Assembly (NCBI RefSeq): GCF_033406955.1
Contig: NZ_CP137734.1
Coordinates: 2,852,001 to 2,916,000, forward strand
DNA length: 64,000 nucleotides
From: Streptomyces violaceoruber
Lineage (GTDB): Bacteria > Actinomycetota > Actinomycetes > Streptomycetales > Streptomycetaceae
Direction of reading: 5' to 3'
The notes under the pieces were generated by a model. That model worked only from the letters and a program-made list of their open reading frames with translations, had not been told where the DNA came from and did not search any database. This document shows positions 8,527 through 17,737 of this stretch, piece by piece; the stretch's first letter is position 1, and the number at the start of each line of letters is the position of its first letter. Position numbers and translations under genes: made by a program.

Positions 8527-10902
8527 GTGACCATCGCGCCAGCCGATCCGGCTTCAGCGACCCCGGTGACGGCGACCGGGGAACCCGACGGACCCGGTGC
8601 CGCCCTGCTGCGGACCCTGACCGGGCTGACCGCCGACCTCCCCGGCGCCGACCCCGGCCGGGTGGCCGCCGCCGCACTGCGCGGCCGGTCCGCCCGCGCC
8701 GACGAGGCCGAGCTGCGCGAGCTGGCCACCGAGGCGGCCGCCGGTCTGATCTCCGAGGACCCGGTCTACTCCCGGCTGGCCGCCCGCCTGCTGACCATCG
8801 GCATCCGCGCCGAGGCCGCCTCCCAGGGCGTCGTCACCTTCACCGACTCCGTCGCCACCGGCCACCGCGAGGGCCTGATCGCCGACCGCACGGCCGCCTT
8901 CGTACGGCTGCACGCGGACCGCCTGGACGCGCTGATCGACCAGGACGCCGACGACCGCTTCGGCTACTTCGGCCTGCGTACGCTCTACAGCCGCTACCTG
9001 CTCCGCCACCCGATCACCCGCAAGGCGGTCGAGACGCCCCAGCACTTCCTGCTGCGGGTCGCCGCCGGACTCGCCGAGGACGACACGCTCCGCGCGGCGG
9101 ACGAGGTCGCCGCGCTGTACGGCCTGATGAGCCGCCTGGACTACCTGCCCTCCTCCCCCACCCTCTTCAACTCCGGCACCCGGCACGCCCAGATGTCGTC
9201 CTGCTACCTCCTGGATTCCCCCAAGGACGAGCTGGACTCCCTCTACGACCGCCTCCACCAGGTGGCCCGCCTGTCCAAGCACGCCGGCGGCATCGGCATC
9301 GCCTACTCCCGCGTCCGCGCCCGGGGTTCGCTGATCCGCGGCACCAACGGGCACTCCAACGGCATCGTCCCGTTCCTGAAGACGCTGGACGCCTCGGTGG
9401 CGGCCGTGAACCAGGGCGGCCGGCGCAAGGGCGCGGCCGCGGTCTACCTGGAGACCTGGCACGCGGACGTCGAGGAGTTCCTGGAGCTGCGGGACAACAC
9501 CGGCGAGGACGCCCGCCGCACGCACAACCTGAACCTCGCGCACTGGATCCCGGACGAGTTCATGCGCCGGGTGGACGCCGACGGGACCTGGTCGCTGTTC
9601 TCCCCCGCCGACGTGCCGGAGCTGACCGACCTGTGGGGCGAGGAGTTCGACGCCGCCTACCGCAGGGCGGAGGAGGCGGGGCTCGCCCGCAGGACGCTGC
9701 CCGCCCGTGAGCTGTACGGCCGCATGATGCGCACCCTCGCGCAGACCGGCAACGGCTGGATGACCTTCAAGGACACCGCCAACCGCACGGCCAACCAGAC
9801 CGCGACCCCCGGCCACGTCGTCCACTCCTCCAACCTCTGCACGGAGATCCTGGAGGTCACCGACGACGGGGAGACCGCGGTCTGCAACCTGGGCTCGGTC
9901 AACCTCGGCGCGTTCGTCGACCCGGCGCACGGGGACATGGACTGGGAGCGCCTGGACGCCACCGTCCGCACCGCGGTCACCTTCCTGGACCGGGTCGTCG
10001 ACATCAACTTCTACCCGACCGAGCAGGCGGGCCGCTCCAACGCCCGCTGGCGCCCGGTCGGCCTCGGCGCGATGGGCCTCCAGGACGTCTTCTTCCAGCT
10101 CCGGCTGCCCTTCGACTCCCCCGAGGCGAAGGCCCTGTCCACCCGTATCGCCGAGCGGATCATGCTCGCCGCGTACGAGACCTCCGCCGACCTCGCCGAG
10201 CGCAACGGCCCGCTGCCGGCCTGGGAGAAGACCCGCACGGCCAAGGGTGTGCTGCACCCGGACCACTACGGCGTCGAGCCCGCCTGGCCGGAGCGCTGGG
10301 CCGCGCTGCGCGCGCGCATGGCGACGACCGGGCTGCGCAACTCCCTGCTCCTGGCCATCGCCCCGACCGCGACCATCGCCTCCATCGCCGGTGTCTACGA
10401 GTGCATCGAGCCGCAGGTCTCCAACCTGTTCAAGCGCGAGACGCTGTCCGGCGAGTTCCTCCAGGTCAACTCGTACCTGGTGGACGACCTCAAGCGGCTC
10501 GGCGTGTGGGACGCCCGCACCCGTGAGGCGCTGCGCGAGGCCAACGGCTCGGTGCAGGGCTTCACCTGGATTCCCGAGGACGTGCGCGCGCTGTACCGCA
10601 CCGCCTGGGAGATCCCGCAGCGCGGCCTGATCGACATGGCCGCCGCCCGCACCCCGTACCTCGACCAGGCCCAGTCGCTGAACCTGTTCCTGGAGACGCC
10701 GACCATCGGGAAGCTCTCCTCGATGTACGCGTACGCCTGGAAGCAGGGCCTGAAGACCACGTACTACCTGCGCTCGCGCCCGGCGACCCGGATCGCCCGG
10801 GCCGCGGCCCGCGCCACCACCGTCCCCGTGCAGGCCGCCCCGGACCCCGAAGCGGTCGCCTGCTCCCTGGAAAACCCCGAGTCCTGCGAGGCCTGCCAGT
10901 AA
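8527..10902 (+). CDS. nrdA: Ribonucleotide reductase class Ia, large subunit
   Basis: Catalytic subunit reducing ribonucleoside diphosphates, 791 residues from the GTG at 8527, which has GAGGGAG about 9 bases upstream. Active-site elements: Cys226 in SSCYLL, then N436-L-C438-T-E440 (the Asn/Cys/Glu triad with the thiyl-radical Cys), and the C-terminal shuttle pair in SCEACQ (Cys787, Cys790). The N-terminal part carries the usual class Ia region. It overlaps nrdB by one base (TAATG). It sits under a cobalamin riboswitch and NrdR-like boxes, so both B12 and nucleotide status should reduce its expression. Confidence 0.95.
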   Translation: MTIAPADPASATPVTATGEPDGPGAALLRTLTGLTADLPGADPGRVAAAALRGRSARADEAELRELATEAAAGLISEDPVYSRLAARLLTIGIRAEAASQGVVTFTDSVATGHREGLIADRTAAFVRLHADRLDALIDQDADDRFGYFGLRTLYSRYLLRHPITRKAVETPQHFLLRVAAGLAEDDTLRAADEVAALYGLMSRLDYLPSSPTLFNSGTRHAQMSSCYLLDSPKDELDSLYDRLHQVARLSKHAGGIGIAYSRVRARGSLIRGTNGHSNGIVPFLKTLDASVAAVNQGGRRKGAAAVYLETWHADVEEFLELRDNTGEDARRTHNLNLAHWIPDEFMRRVDADGTWSLFSPADVPELTDLWGEEFDAAYRRAEEAGLARRTLPARELYGRMMRTLAQTGNGWMTFKDTANRTANQTATPGHVVHSSNLCTEILEVTDDGETAVCNLGSVNLGAFVDPAHGDMDWERLDATVRTAVTFLDRVVDINFYPTEQAGRSNARWRPVGLGAMGLQDVFFQLRLPFDSPEAKALSTRIAERIMLAAYETSADLAERNGPLPAWEKTRTAKGVLHPDHYGVEPAWPERWAALRARMATTGLRNSLLLAIAPTATIASIAGVYECIEPQVSNLFKRETLSGEFLQVNSYLVDDLKRLGVWDARTREALREANGSVQGFTWIPEDVRALYRTAWEIPQRGLIDMAAARTPYLDQAQSLNLFLETPTIGKLSSMYAYAWKQGLKTTYYLRSRPATRIARAAARATTVPVQAAPDPEAVACSLENPESCEACQ

Positions 10903-11933
10903 TGACCACCGAGACCCCCGCGCACCCCACCACCAAGAACCTGCTCGACCCGGGCTTCGAGCTGACCCTGCGCCCCATGCGCTACCCGGACTTCTACGAG
11001 CGCTACCGGGACGCCATCAAGAACACCTGGCACGTCGAGGAGGTCGACCTCCACTCGGACGTCGCCGACCTCACGAAGCTCAGCCCGATGGAGCAGCACC
11101 TGATCGGCCGGCTCGTGGCCTTCTTCGCCACCGGCGACTCGATCGTCGCGAACAACCTGGTGCTGACCCTCTACAAGCACATCAACTCCCCCGAGGCGCG
11201 GCTGTACCTGTCCCGCCAGCTCTTCGAGGAGGCCGTCCACGTCCAGTTCTATCTGACGCTCCTCGACACCTACCTGCCCGACCCGGAGGACCGCGCCGCC
11301 GCCTTCGCGGCCGTGGAGAACATCCCGTCCATCCGGGAGAAGGCCGAGTTCTGCTTCAGGTGGATGGACTCGGTCGAGTCGATCGACCGGCTGGAGACCA
11401 AGGCCGACCGGCGCCGCTTCCTGCTCAACCTGATCTGCTTCGCGGCGTGCATCGAGGGCCTGTTCTTCTACGGCGCCTTCGCCTACGTCTACTGGTTCCG
11501 CAGCCGGGGTCTGCTGCACGGCCTGGCCACCGGCACCAACTGGGTGTTCCGGGACGAGACCATGCACATGTCCTTCGCCTTCGACGTCGTCGACACCGTG
11601 CGCAAGGAGGAGCCGGAGCTGTTCGACGACCAGCTCCGGGAGCAGGTCACCGACATGCTGAGGGAGGCCGTCGAGGCCGAGCTGCAGTTCGCGCGCGACC
11701 TGTGCGGCGACGGCCTCCCGGGCATGAACACCGACTCGATGCGGCAGTACCTGGAGTGCGTGGCCGACCAGCGTCTGACGCGGCTCGGCTTCGCCCCGGT
11801 GTACGGCTCCGAGAACCCCTTCTCCTTCATGGAGTTGCAGGGCGTTCAGGAGTTGACCAACTTCTTCGAGCGGCGCCCCTCGGCGTACCAGGTGGCGGTG
11901 GAGGGCACGGTCGACCTGTCCGAGGACTTCTGA
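10902..11933 (+). CDS. nrdB: Ribonucleotide reductase class Ia, small (radical) subunit
   Basis: The diiron-tyrosyl radical subunit, 343 residues. All metal ligands are visible: Asp79 (FFATGDSIV), Glu110 and His113 (FEEAVHVQFY), Glu185 (CIEGLFF), Glu219 and His222 (DETMHMSF). The radical tyrosine is Tyr117, four residues after His113 as in the canonical class Ia protein. ATG at 10902 shares its A with the nrdA stop. The C-terminal tail ends in EDF, which should dock on NrdA. The 3' end overlaps a small gene on the other strand. Confidence 0.95.
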   Translation: MTTETPAHPTTKNLLDPGFELTLRPMRYPDFYERYRDAIKNTWHVEEVDLHSDVADLTKLSPMEQHLIGRLVAFFATGDSIVANNLVLTLYKHINSPEARLYLSRQLFEEAVHVQFYLTLLDTYLPDPEDRAAAFAAVENIPSIREKAEFCFRWMDSVESIDRLETKADRRRFLLNLICFAACIEGLFFYGAFAYVYWFRSRGLLHGLATGTNWVFRDETMHMSFAFDVVDTVRKEEPELFDDQLREQVTDMLREAVEAELQFARDLCGDGLPGMNTDSMRQYLECVADQRLTRLGFAPVYGSENPFSFMELQGVQELTNFFERRPSAYQVAVEGTVDLSEDF

Positions 11934-12112
11934 GTGCTCCGGGTCTCCTTCCCGTAGCGGGTCCGGGTCTCCCCGTCCTCCCGCGCCTCCCTGATCCGGC
12001 GGTCGATGCGCCGGTCGCGCACGATGCCGATCACCGAGGGGAGGATCATGAGGACGAGGAGTCCGAAGGTCGCGAGCATTCCGACAAGGGCTTCGATCTG
12101 GTTTCCGGTCAT
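11846..12112 (-). CDS. Small single-helix membrane protein overlapping nrdB end
   Basis: An 88-residue frame starting MTGNQIEALVGML with one hydrophobic helix (about residues 6-30). A strongly charged stretch follows, including RDRRIDRRIREAREDGE, typical of small actinobacterial membrane proteins. The C-terminal third is convergent with and overlaps the last 88 bases of nrdB. ATG at 12112 has a GTGTCATGACCGG context with no strong ribosome site. The helix-plus-charge pattern argues for a real gene. No function is recognised, and the part inside nrdB may be fortuitous coding. Confidence 0.5.
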   Translation of the reverse strand: MTGNQIEALVGMLATFGLLVLMILPSVIGIVRDRRIDRRIREAREDGETRTRYGKETRSTQKSSDRSTVPSTATWYAEGRRSKKLVNS

Positions 12113-12204
12113 GACACCACTGTCGCGCCGGAGACTCCTTACCGGGAGTGGCAGGACTGCCGTAAGGCCTCGATTTCCTGCCACCGGCGAGGCACACTGG
12201 CGGC

Positions 12205-13173
12205 ATGCTGCGGAACGTGGCGGCCGTCCTGCTGGACGGTGCGCATCCCTTCGAACTGGGCGTGGTCTGCGAGGTCTTCGGCATCGACCGGAGCGACGAG
12301 GGCCTGCCGGTGTACGACTTCGCGGTGGTCTCCGCGGAGGGCCCCACGCTGGGCACTCACGTCGGCGGGCTGACCGTCTCCACGCCGTACGGTCTGGAGC
12401 GGCTGGAGGAGGCCGACCTGATCGCGGTACCGGCGGGCAGCGACTTCGTCCGCCGGGAGTACCCGCCCGAGCTGCTGGACGCCCTGCGCAGGGCGACGGA
12501 CCGGGGCACCCGCGTGCTGAGCGTGTGCTCCGGCGTCTTCGTGCTGGGCGCCGCCGGCCTGCTGGACGGGCGGCGGTGCGCGGTGCACTGGCACCACGCG
12601 GCCGAGCTGGCCCGCCAGCACCCGCGGGCCCGGGTCGCGCCGGACGTGCTCTACGTCGACGAGGACCCGGTGATCACGTCGGCCGGGACCGCCGCCGGTA
12701 TCGATGCCTGCCTGCACATCGTGCGCAAGGAGCAGGGGCCGGAGGTCGCCAACCGGATCGCCCGGCGCATGGTGGTGCCTCCGCACCGGGACGGCGGGCA
12801 GGCGCAGTACATCGAACGGCCGCTGCCGCGCTCCTCCTGCGACACCGTCGGCGAGGTGCTGGCCTGGATGGAGCAGCACCTCGACGAGGAGGTCACGGTC
12901 GAGCAGCTGGCGGTCCGGGCGCACATGTCCCCGCGCACCTTCGCCCGCCGCTTCCAGCAGGAGACCGGGACGACCCCCTACCGCTGGATCCTGCGCCAGC
13001 GCGTACTGCTGGCCCAGCGGCTGCTGGAAGCGACGGACGAGACGATGGACACGATCGCCTGGCGCGCCGGTTTCGGCACGGCGGCGGCCCTGAGGCACCA
13101 GTTCACCAGGGCCCTGGGCACCACCCCGCACGCCTACCGGCGCACCTTCCGGGGCCCGGAGGCCGCCGCCTGA
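12205..13173 (+). CDS. nrdS: AraC-family regulator with DJ-1/PfpI domain, third gene of nrdABS
   Basis: A 322-residue GlxA-type regulator. The N-terminal DJ-1/PfpI domain (about 5-170) holds the nucleophile-elbow-like VCSGVFVLGAAGLLDGR. The C-terminal AraC DNA-binding domain (about 215-315) has two helix-turn-helix units, including VEQLAVRAHMSPRTFARRFQ and the RAGFGTAAALRHQF signature. It follows nrdB by about 270 bases in the same direction. The nrdABS operon is described in S. coelicolor, where nrdS encodes such an AraC-like protein of unclear role. No obvious ribosome site precedes the ATG, so it may also have its own leaderless transcript. Confidence 0.85.
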   Translation: MLRNVAAVLLDGAHPFELGVVCEVFGIDRSDEGLPVYDFAVVSAEGPTLGTHVGGLTVSTPYGLERLEEADLIAVPAGSDFVRREYPPELLDALRRATDRGTRVLSVCSGVFVLGAAGLLDGRRCAVHWHHAAELARQHPRARVAPDVLYVDEDPVITSAGTAAGIDACLHIVRKEQGPEVANRIARRMVVPPHRDGGQAQYIERPLPRSSCDTVGEVLAWMEQHLDEEVTVEQLAVRAHMSPRTFARRFQQETGTTPYRWILRQRVLLAQRLLEATDETMDTIAWRAGFGTAAALRHQFTRALGTTPHAYRRTFRGPEAAA

Positions 13174-13186
13174 CCCGTCCGGGTCG

Positions 13187-14572
13187 TCACCGCGCCACGG
13201 GCCTGACCAGCAGGTCGTGCGGACGCAGCGTGATGCCGACCCGGACCGCGTCGTTCGAGCCCGCCACCTGTTCGAAGCGGTACTTCGTGGCGAGCGCGGC
13301 CGTGATCAGCGTGAGCTGGGCCATCGAGAAGTGGTCACTGGGGCACTTCCGCTTGCCCGCGCTGAACGGCTTCATGGCGTATTTCGGCACATTCGCCGCG
13401 CGTTCCGGTAGCCACCGGTCGGGATCGAACTCCAGGTTGTCGTCGTACGACTTCGGATCGCGTTGGATTGCGTACGGACTGTAGATGATGTCCGCACCGG
13501 CCGGAATGCGATAGCCACCGAGTTCGCTCTCGGCCACCGCGCGCCGGGTCAATACCCATACGGCGGGACGCAAACGCATGGCCTCCACGATGACATTGCC
13601 GGTGTGCCTGAGCTTCCGGACGTCCTCGAATGCCACGGGACGTCCGCCGGTGACCGCTTCGACTTCGTCGCGTATGCGGTCGGCATGTTCCGGATGGTCG
13701 GCAAGTGCCTGGAGCAACCACATGATCGTGGACGCGATGGTTTCACTGCCCGGGGTGAGTATCGCGACCACCTGGTCGTGGATCTCCTGTTCCCCGATCG
13801 GGTCGCCATTGTCGTCCTTCGCCTCCAGCAATGCCGTGAGCAAATCGTCCGGCTTTTGACCGGATGCACGGCGCTCGGCGATGATCTCGTCGACCAGCAG
13901 GTGCAGATCGGCCAACGCGTCGTTGAATCGGCGGTTGGCCGGAAGCGGCAGCCGGTACAGCGGCCCGAGCGGGACCACCATCCGCCGGTACATGCCCCGG
14001 AAGACGGTGGCGAGCGCGACGCAGAGCCGCTCGGCCCGCTCGTCCATGTACTGCCCGCGCAGCAGGCAGCGGGCCGCGACGCGCACGGCGACCCGGAAGG
14101 ACTCCGAGGTGGCGTCGACGGTCTTCCCCGGCTGCCAGCGCTCGGTGAGCGCGTGCGCCTCCTCCTCCATGATCGGCCCGTAGGCGGGGATGGCGTCGAG
14201 CCGGAACGCCGGCTGGATGGTACGCCGCTGGCGGCGGTGGAGCGGGCCGTTGGCGGTCGCCACGCCCTCCTTGCCGAGCAGGCCCTCCAGCGACTCCCAC
14301 AGCGGACCGGCGATGTGGTAGTCGGGGTTCAGGGCGAGGGCGCCGGTCAGCTCGGGGTTCGTGACGGCGTAGACGGTCTTCGGGCCGAGCTTGATGCGCA
14401 CGACGTCGCCGTGGTCGCGCAGCTGGGACATGAAGGCCAGGGGGTCGCGGGCCAGCCGCCAGCCGTGGCCGAGCAGCGGAACGCCACCGCCCGCGACGGG
14501 CGGCTCGCGCAGCTCCGGTGCTCCCGGTGCCGCGGGTGCGCGGGTTTCGGGGTTGACGGACTCGACGGTCAT
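13187..14572 (-). CDS. cyp170A1: Cytochrome P450 CYP170A1, albaflavenone synthase
   Basis: A 461-residue P450 that oxidises epi-isozizaene in two steps to the sesquiterpene albaflavenone. P450 marks: I-helix PGSET (274-278), ExxR (Glu330-Arg333), and heme loop FSAGKRKC with Cys410 as the thiolate ligand. It also carries DDNGD at 253-257, the Asp-rich motif to which a second terpene (farnesene) synthase activity of S. coelicolor CYP170A1 was attributed. ATG at 14572 overlaps the stop of the terpene cyclase gene in an ATGA, so the two form a coupled two-gene pathway. Confidence 0.93.
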
Positions 14573-15654
14573 TTCTCACCTGCCGCTTCGTTGTTGACGT
14601 ACGGGGGCGTGGACCGGTCGTCCCAGCTGTCGACCATGTACCGGCCGGACTCGTGGTGGAACCAGTAGACGGAACTGAACCAGTTCCGCATATTGCCGAC
14701 GTTGGCCCGCACGGCGCCGCTCAGTTCCTTTCCGCGTACGGTTCCGTCGGCGAGTTCGTCGGCGAACCGTAAGGCGTCCCGCTCGACGGCGAGGAATTCC
14801 GTGATGCATTCCTCGACACGACGCCGGACTTCTCCGATGGCTTCTTCCAGGGTGAGTGAATGGTGGGTGATGAGACTGATGCCAAGATTGTGGACCTCGT
14901 CTCCCGCTATTTCCTTTGGCAGTGAGCAGAGGTCGTTGTACCAGGCGGCGAATTCCTGACTCAGCAACGCCGCCCGGCGATATGCCGGGTGTTTCCGTAC
15001 GGCGTCGGGGAGTTCGCAGCCCGAACTCGGCTCCAGCAGGTCGGTCCAGATCCAGTGCGCGAACGTGAGCCGGCGCAGTTCGAGGTACTCCTCCACGCCG
15101 GGCACGATTCCGCGCGTGCGGTTGTGGAATTCACGGTCGTACGCCTCGATCACCGTGTGGAAGTGCCGGGCGAACCGGGCGTTCCAGGTGGCCGGCAGGA
15201 AGGCGTAGAGCCGCCGCACACTGTCGGCGAACCCGGCCACCAGCGTGTCCTCGTGGTGCAGGTGGTCCCCGGGTGAGTCCAGTGCCGTGTGCAGCAGGCC
15301 GCGCAGTCGCCGCCAGGCACCGGCCCGGCCGTGGACGATGTCACGGTCGTGACGGTCGTCCCAGACGAAGAACCACGCGCTGTAGTCCGCTATCGCCTGC
15401 AGGACCTCGTCGGGGGCGCCCAGGTAGTAGCCCGCCATGAGGTCCGTGTAGCACAGACCGTCGGCATATTCCTCGACCTTGTCCGCCGGCATGAGCCGCT
15501 TTTCGAGCAGCCAGGTCCGGGTTGTCTCCTGGAGCTTCGGCCAATACGGGTGCAGTTGCCGGGGAAATGCCGCCTCGATCACCGGGAGACGGAGCGATGG
15601 CGGTACTGCGATCGCGGTCGGTGTCGCTGTGGTGCCGTGTGGGAAAGCATGCAC
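14569..15654 (-). CDS. cyc1: Epi-isozizaene synthase (class I sesquiterpene cyclase)
   Basis: Cyclises farnesyl diphosphate to epi-isozizaene. With the GTG at 15654 the protein is 361 residues, the length of the characterised S. coelicolor enzyme. GAGAGGGG lies 7 bases upstream, favouring this start over an ATG 25 codons earlier. The Asp-rich metal motif DDRHD is at 99-103. The second metal triad lies in NDLCSLPKE near 240-248. The product passes to the overlapping P450. The 250-base region upstream contains a terminator of the preceding gene and the likely promoter. Confidence 0.95.
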
Positions 15655-15842
15655 GAACAAACCCCTCTCAGCCGCCGGTGGCGCACCCCTCTCGCTGAGC
15701 GGGGCGTGCGCCGTTGCGTATCCCCGCACTTCCCATTCAGCACCACAACTGACCGTTCTGGGAACGGATTTGCTTCATTCACTACCCCTGGTGCCGGAAT
15801 TCTCCTGTTGTGTGGCGGCTTTCCATGCGCGTGCACAGACGA

Positions 15843-15879
15843 ACGGCGCCCGCTCGGGGAAGACCCGAACAGGCGCCGT
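15843..15879 (-). terminator. Hairpin terminator downstream of def
   Basis: ACGGCGCC (15843-15850) pairs with GGCGCCGT (15872-15879), with an inner CTCGGG/CCCGAA extension, giving a long GC-rich hairpin about 35 bases after the peptide deformylase stop. It separates def from the downstream terpene genes. Confidence 0.65.
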
Positions 15880-15912
15880 GCGCAAGGGAGATGTGGGGCG
15901 GGTGAGGCGGTG

Positions 15913-16563
15913 TCAGTCGTTCGCGACCACGGGGTAGCGCGGCTCGTTCTCGGCCATCTGCCGAAGCGCGTCCTTGCGTTCGCGCTTGGAGAGCCGGTCG
16001 ATGTACAGGTACCCGTACAGGTGGTCCGTCTCGTGCTGCAAACACCGGGCGAAGTACCCCGTGCCGCGCACCTTGACCGGGTTGCCCTTCTCGTCCTGCC
16101 CGGTCACCTCGGCGTAGTCGGGGCGGGCGAGCGGCGCGTAGGCGGTGGGCACGGACAGGCAGCCCTCGTTGCTGTCGTCCAGGCGGCGGCGGTCGGCCGG
16201 CAGCTCGACGAGCCGCGGGTTGCAGACCACGCCGACGTGGCGGACGCCCTCGTCGTCGGGGCAGTCGTAGACGAAGACCTTCTTGGAGACGCCGATCTGG
16301 TTGGCGGCCAGGCCCACTCCCTCGGCGGTGCGCTGGCTGGCGAACATGTCGGCCACCAGCTGCTGGAACTCCTCGCCGAAGTCGGTGACGTCCTCGCACT
16401 CCTTGTGCAGCACCGGGTTGCCGACCACCGTGATCGGACGGGAGGTGCCGCGCCCGCGCCAGTCGGCCTCACGCTCCTCGCAGTCCTGGCTGTCGACGAC
16501 GAATCCCTCGTCGTCCACGGGGAGCACGCCCGGGTGCTGCTGATCGGTGTCCTGCTGGGCCAT
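15913..16563 (-). CDS. def: Peptide deformylase
   Basis: Removes the formyl group from nascent N-terminal methionine, 216 residues. The three family motifs are intact: [17 protein letters not shown] (metal Cys) and QHETDHL (metal His residues and catalytic Glu). An N-terminal extension of about 45 acidic residues precedes the catalytic core, as in other actinobacterial deformylases. ATG at 16563 has AGGAAGG about 11 bases upstream. It is transcribed alone or after the TPR-like gene, and its message ends at a hairpin just downstream. Confidence 0.95.
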
Positions 16564-16642
16564 GACCGACGTATGCCTTCCTCGTACAACCAAAGGTGAT
16601 GCTGACGCTGCTGAAGTGTCCTGACAAAGACTACGGGGCTGC

Positions 16643-17623
16643 TCAGCAGACCTCTTCCAGGTCCCGCCAGTCCCGGGAGTCCGGACTGTCCGCGACCCAC
16701 CCGTCCAGCAACCCCTTCACCAGCCCGGCCGGCGCGGCCACCCCGCACTCCCGCTCCGGCACCCACAGCTGCCCGTCGGTGCGGTGCCCCAGGGGCCCGG
16801 GGTGTCCGGGTTCGCTGTGGTCGTGCGGATCGAGGTGCTCGCCGTCGCCCTCGTCGGACGGCATCCGGGACTCCGAGCACATCCGGCACAGCAGCCGGAC
16901 GGAGGACGACCAGTCCTCGGCGGCGAACCCGGCGTCGGCGGCCAGCTGCTCCAGGGCGTCGCGGTCGGACTCGGTGGCGGCCTCCAGGAGGACCACCCAG
17001 GTGGGCACCGGCGAGGGCGCCCACAGCTCGATCTCGTCGAAGACGGGGTAGGAGTGCCCGGCCGAGGTCGTGCGCTCCCCGTGCGGTACGCCGTCGTGCA
17101 GGACGACCTCGCCCCAGCGCCGGCCGGAGGACGGCAGCGGGATGGACAGCACCTCGACGCGGGCGGGGTCCAGCCGCCGCCCCCACACCACCTCGGCCTC
17201 GCCCTCCGGGGACAGCCGTACGGCGGCGCTGCCGAGGTCCATGCCGAGCGGCTCACCCGCGTCCGTGGCGCCCCCGGGGGTGCGCAGCCCGTAGGCCTGC
17301 CAGGCGCGACGGGCCAGCGGCCAGTCCTGAAGGGCGGTCGCGGCGATGCCGACGTTCCACCAGTCGGGGGCGCCGATGTCCCGGTCGAGCAGCGCGACGG
17401 CCCGCAGACCGGCCGCCCTCGCCTGTTCCCAGTCGTGCCGGAACTTGTGCAGCAGCGCCAGGTTGAACCAGGACTCCGACAGCCAGGGCTCCAGGTCGGC
17501 CGCCCGCGTCAGCAGCGCGCCCGCGTCCTCGTAGCGACCGTCGCCGATCAGCGTGAACGCGCGGTCGGTGGCCTGCCGCCAAGAGGCGGAGGGCCGGTGC
17601 CGTGCCTTGCCGAAGATCCTCAC
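16643..17623 (-). CDS. TPR-like conserved protein of unknown function
   Basis: About 326 residues from the GTG at 17623; an ATG at 17734 would add 37 basic residues. The N-terminal half (about 15-125) has helical TPR-like repeats, e.g. [27 protein letters not shown] (here in shortened form [16 protein letters not shown]). The C-terminal half is a mixed domain with four to five Cys residues ([17 protein letters not shown]). No enzyme motif is recognised. It is conserved next to def in Streptomyces as I recall. A scaffolding role is only a guess. Confidence 0.8.
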
Positions 17624-17737
17624 GATTCCCGCCTGCCAGTTCCGTTCTGTGGGCTGGCTGTGCCTTTTCGCGCCCCCGGACACCCTCTCCCGGGCATCAA
17701 ACCACGTACGGCTGCGGAGGCGCTCATTACCCATGGG

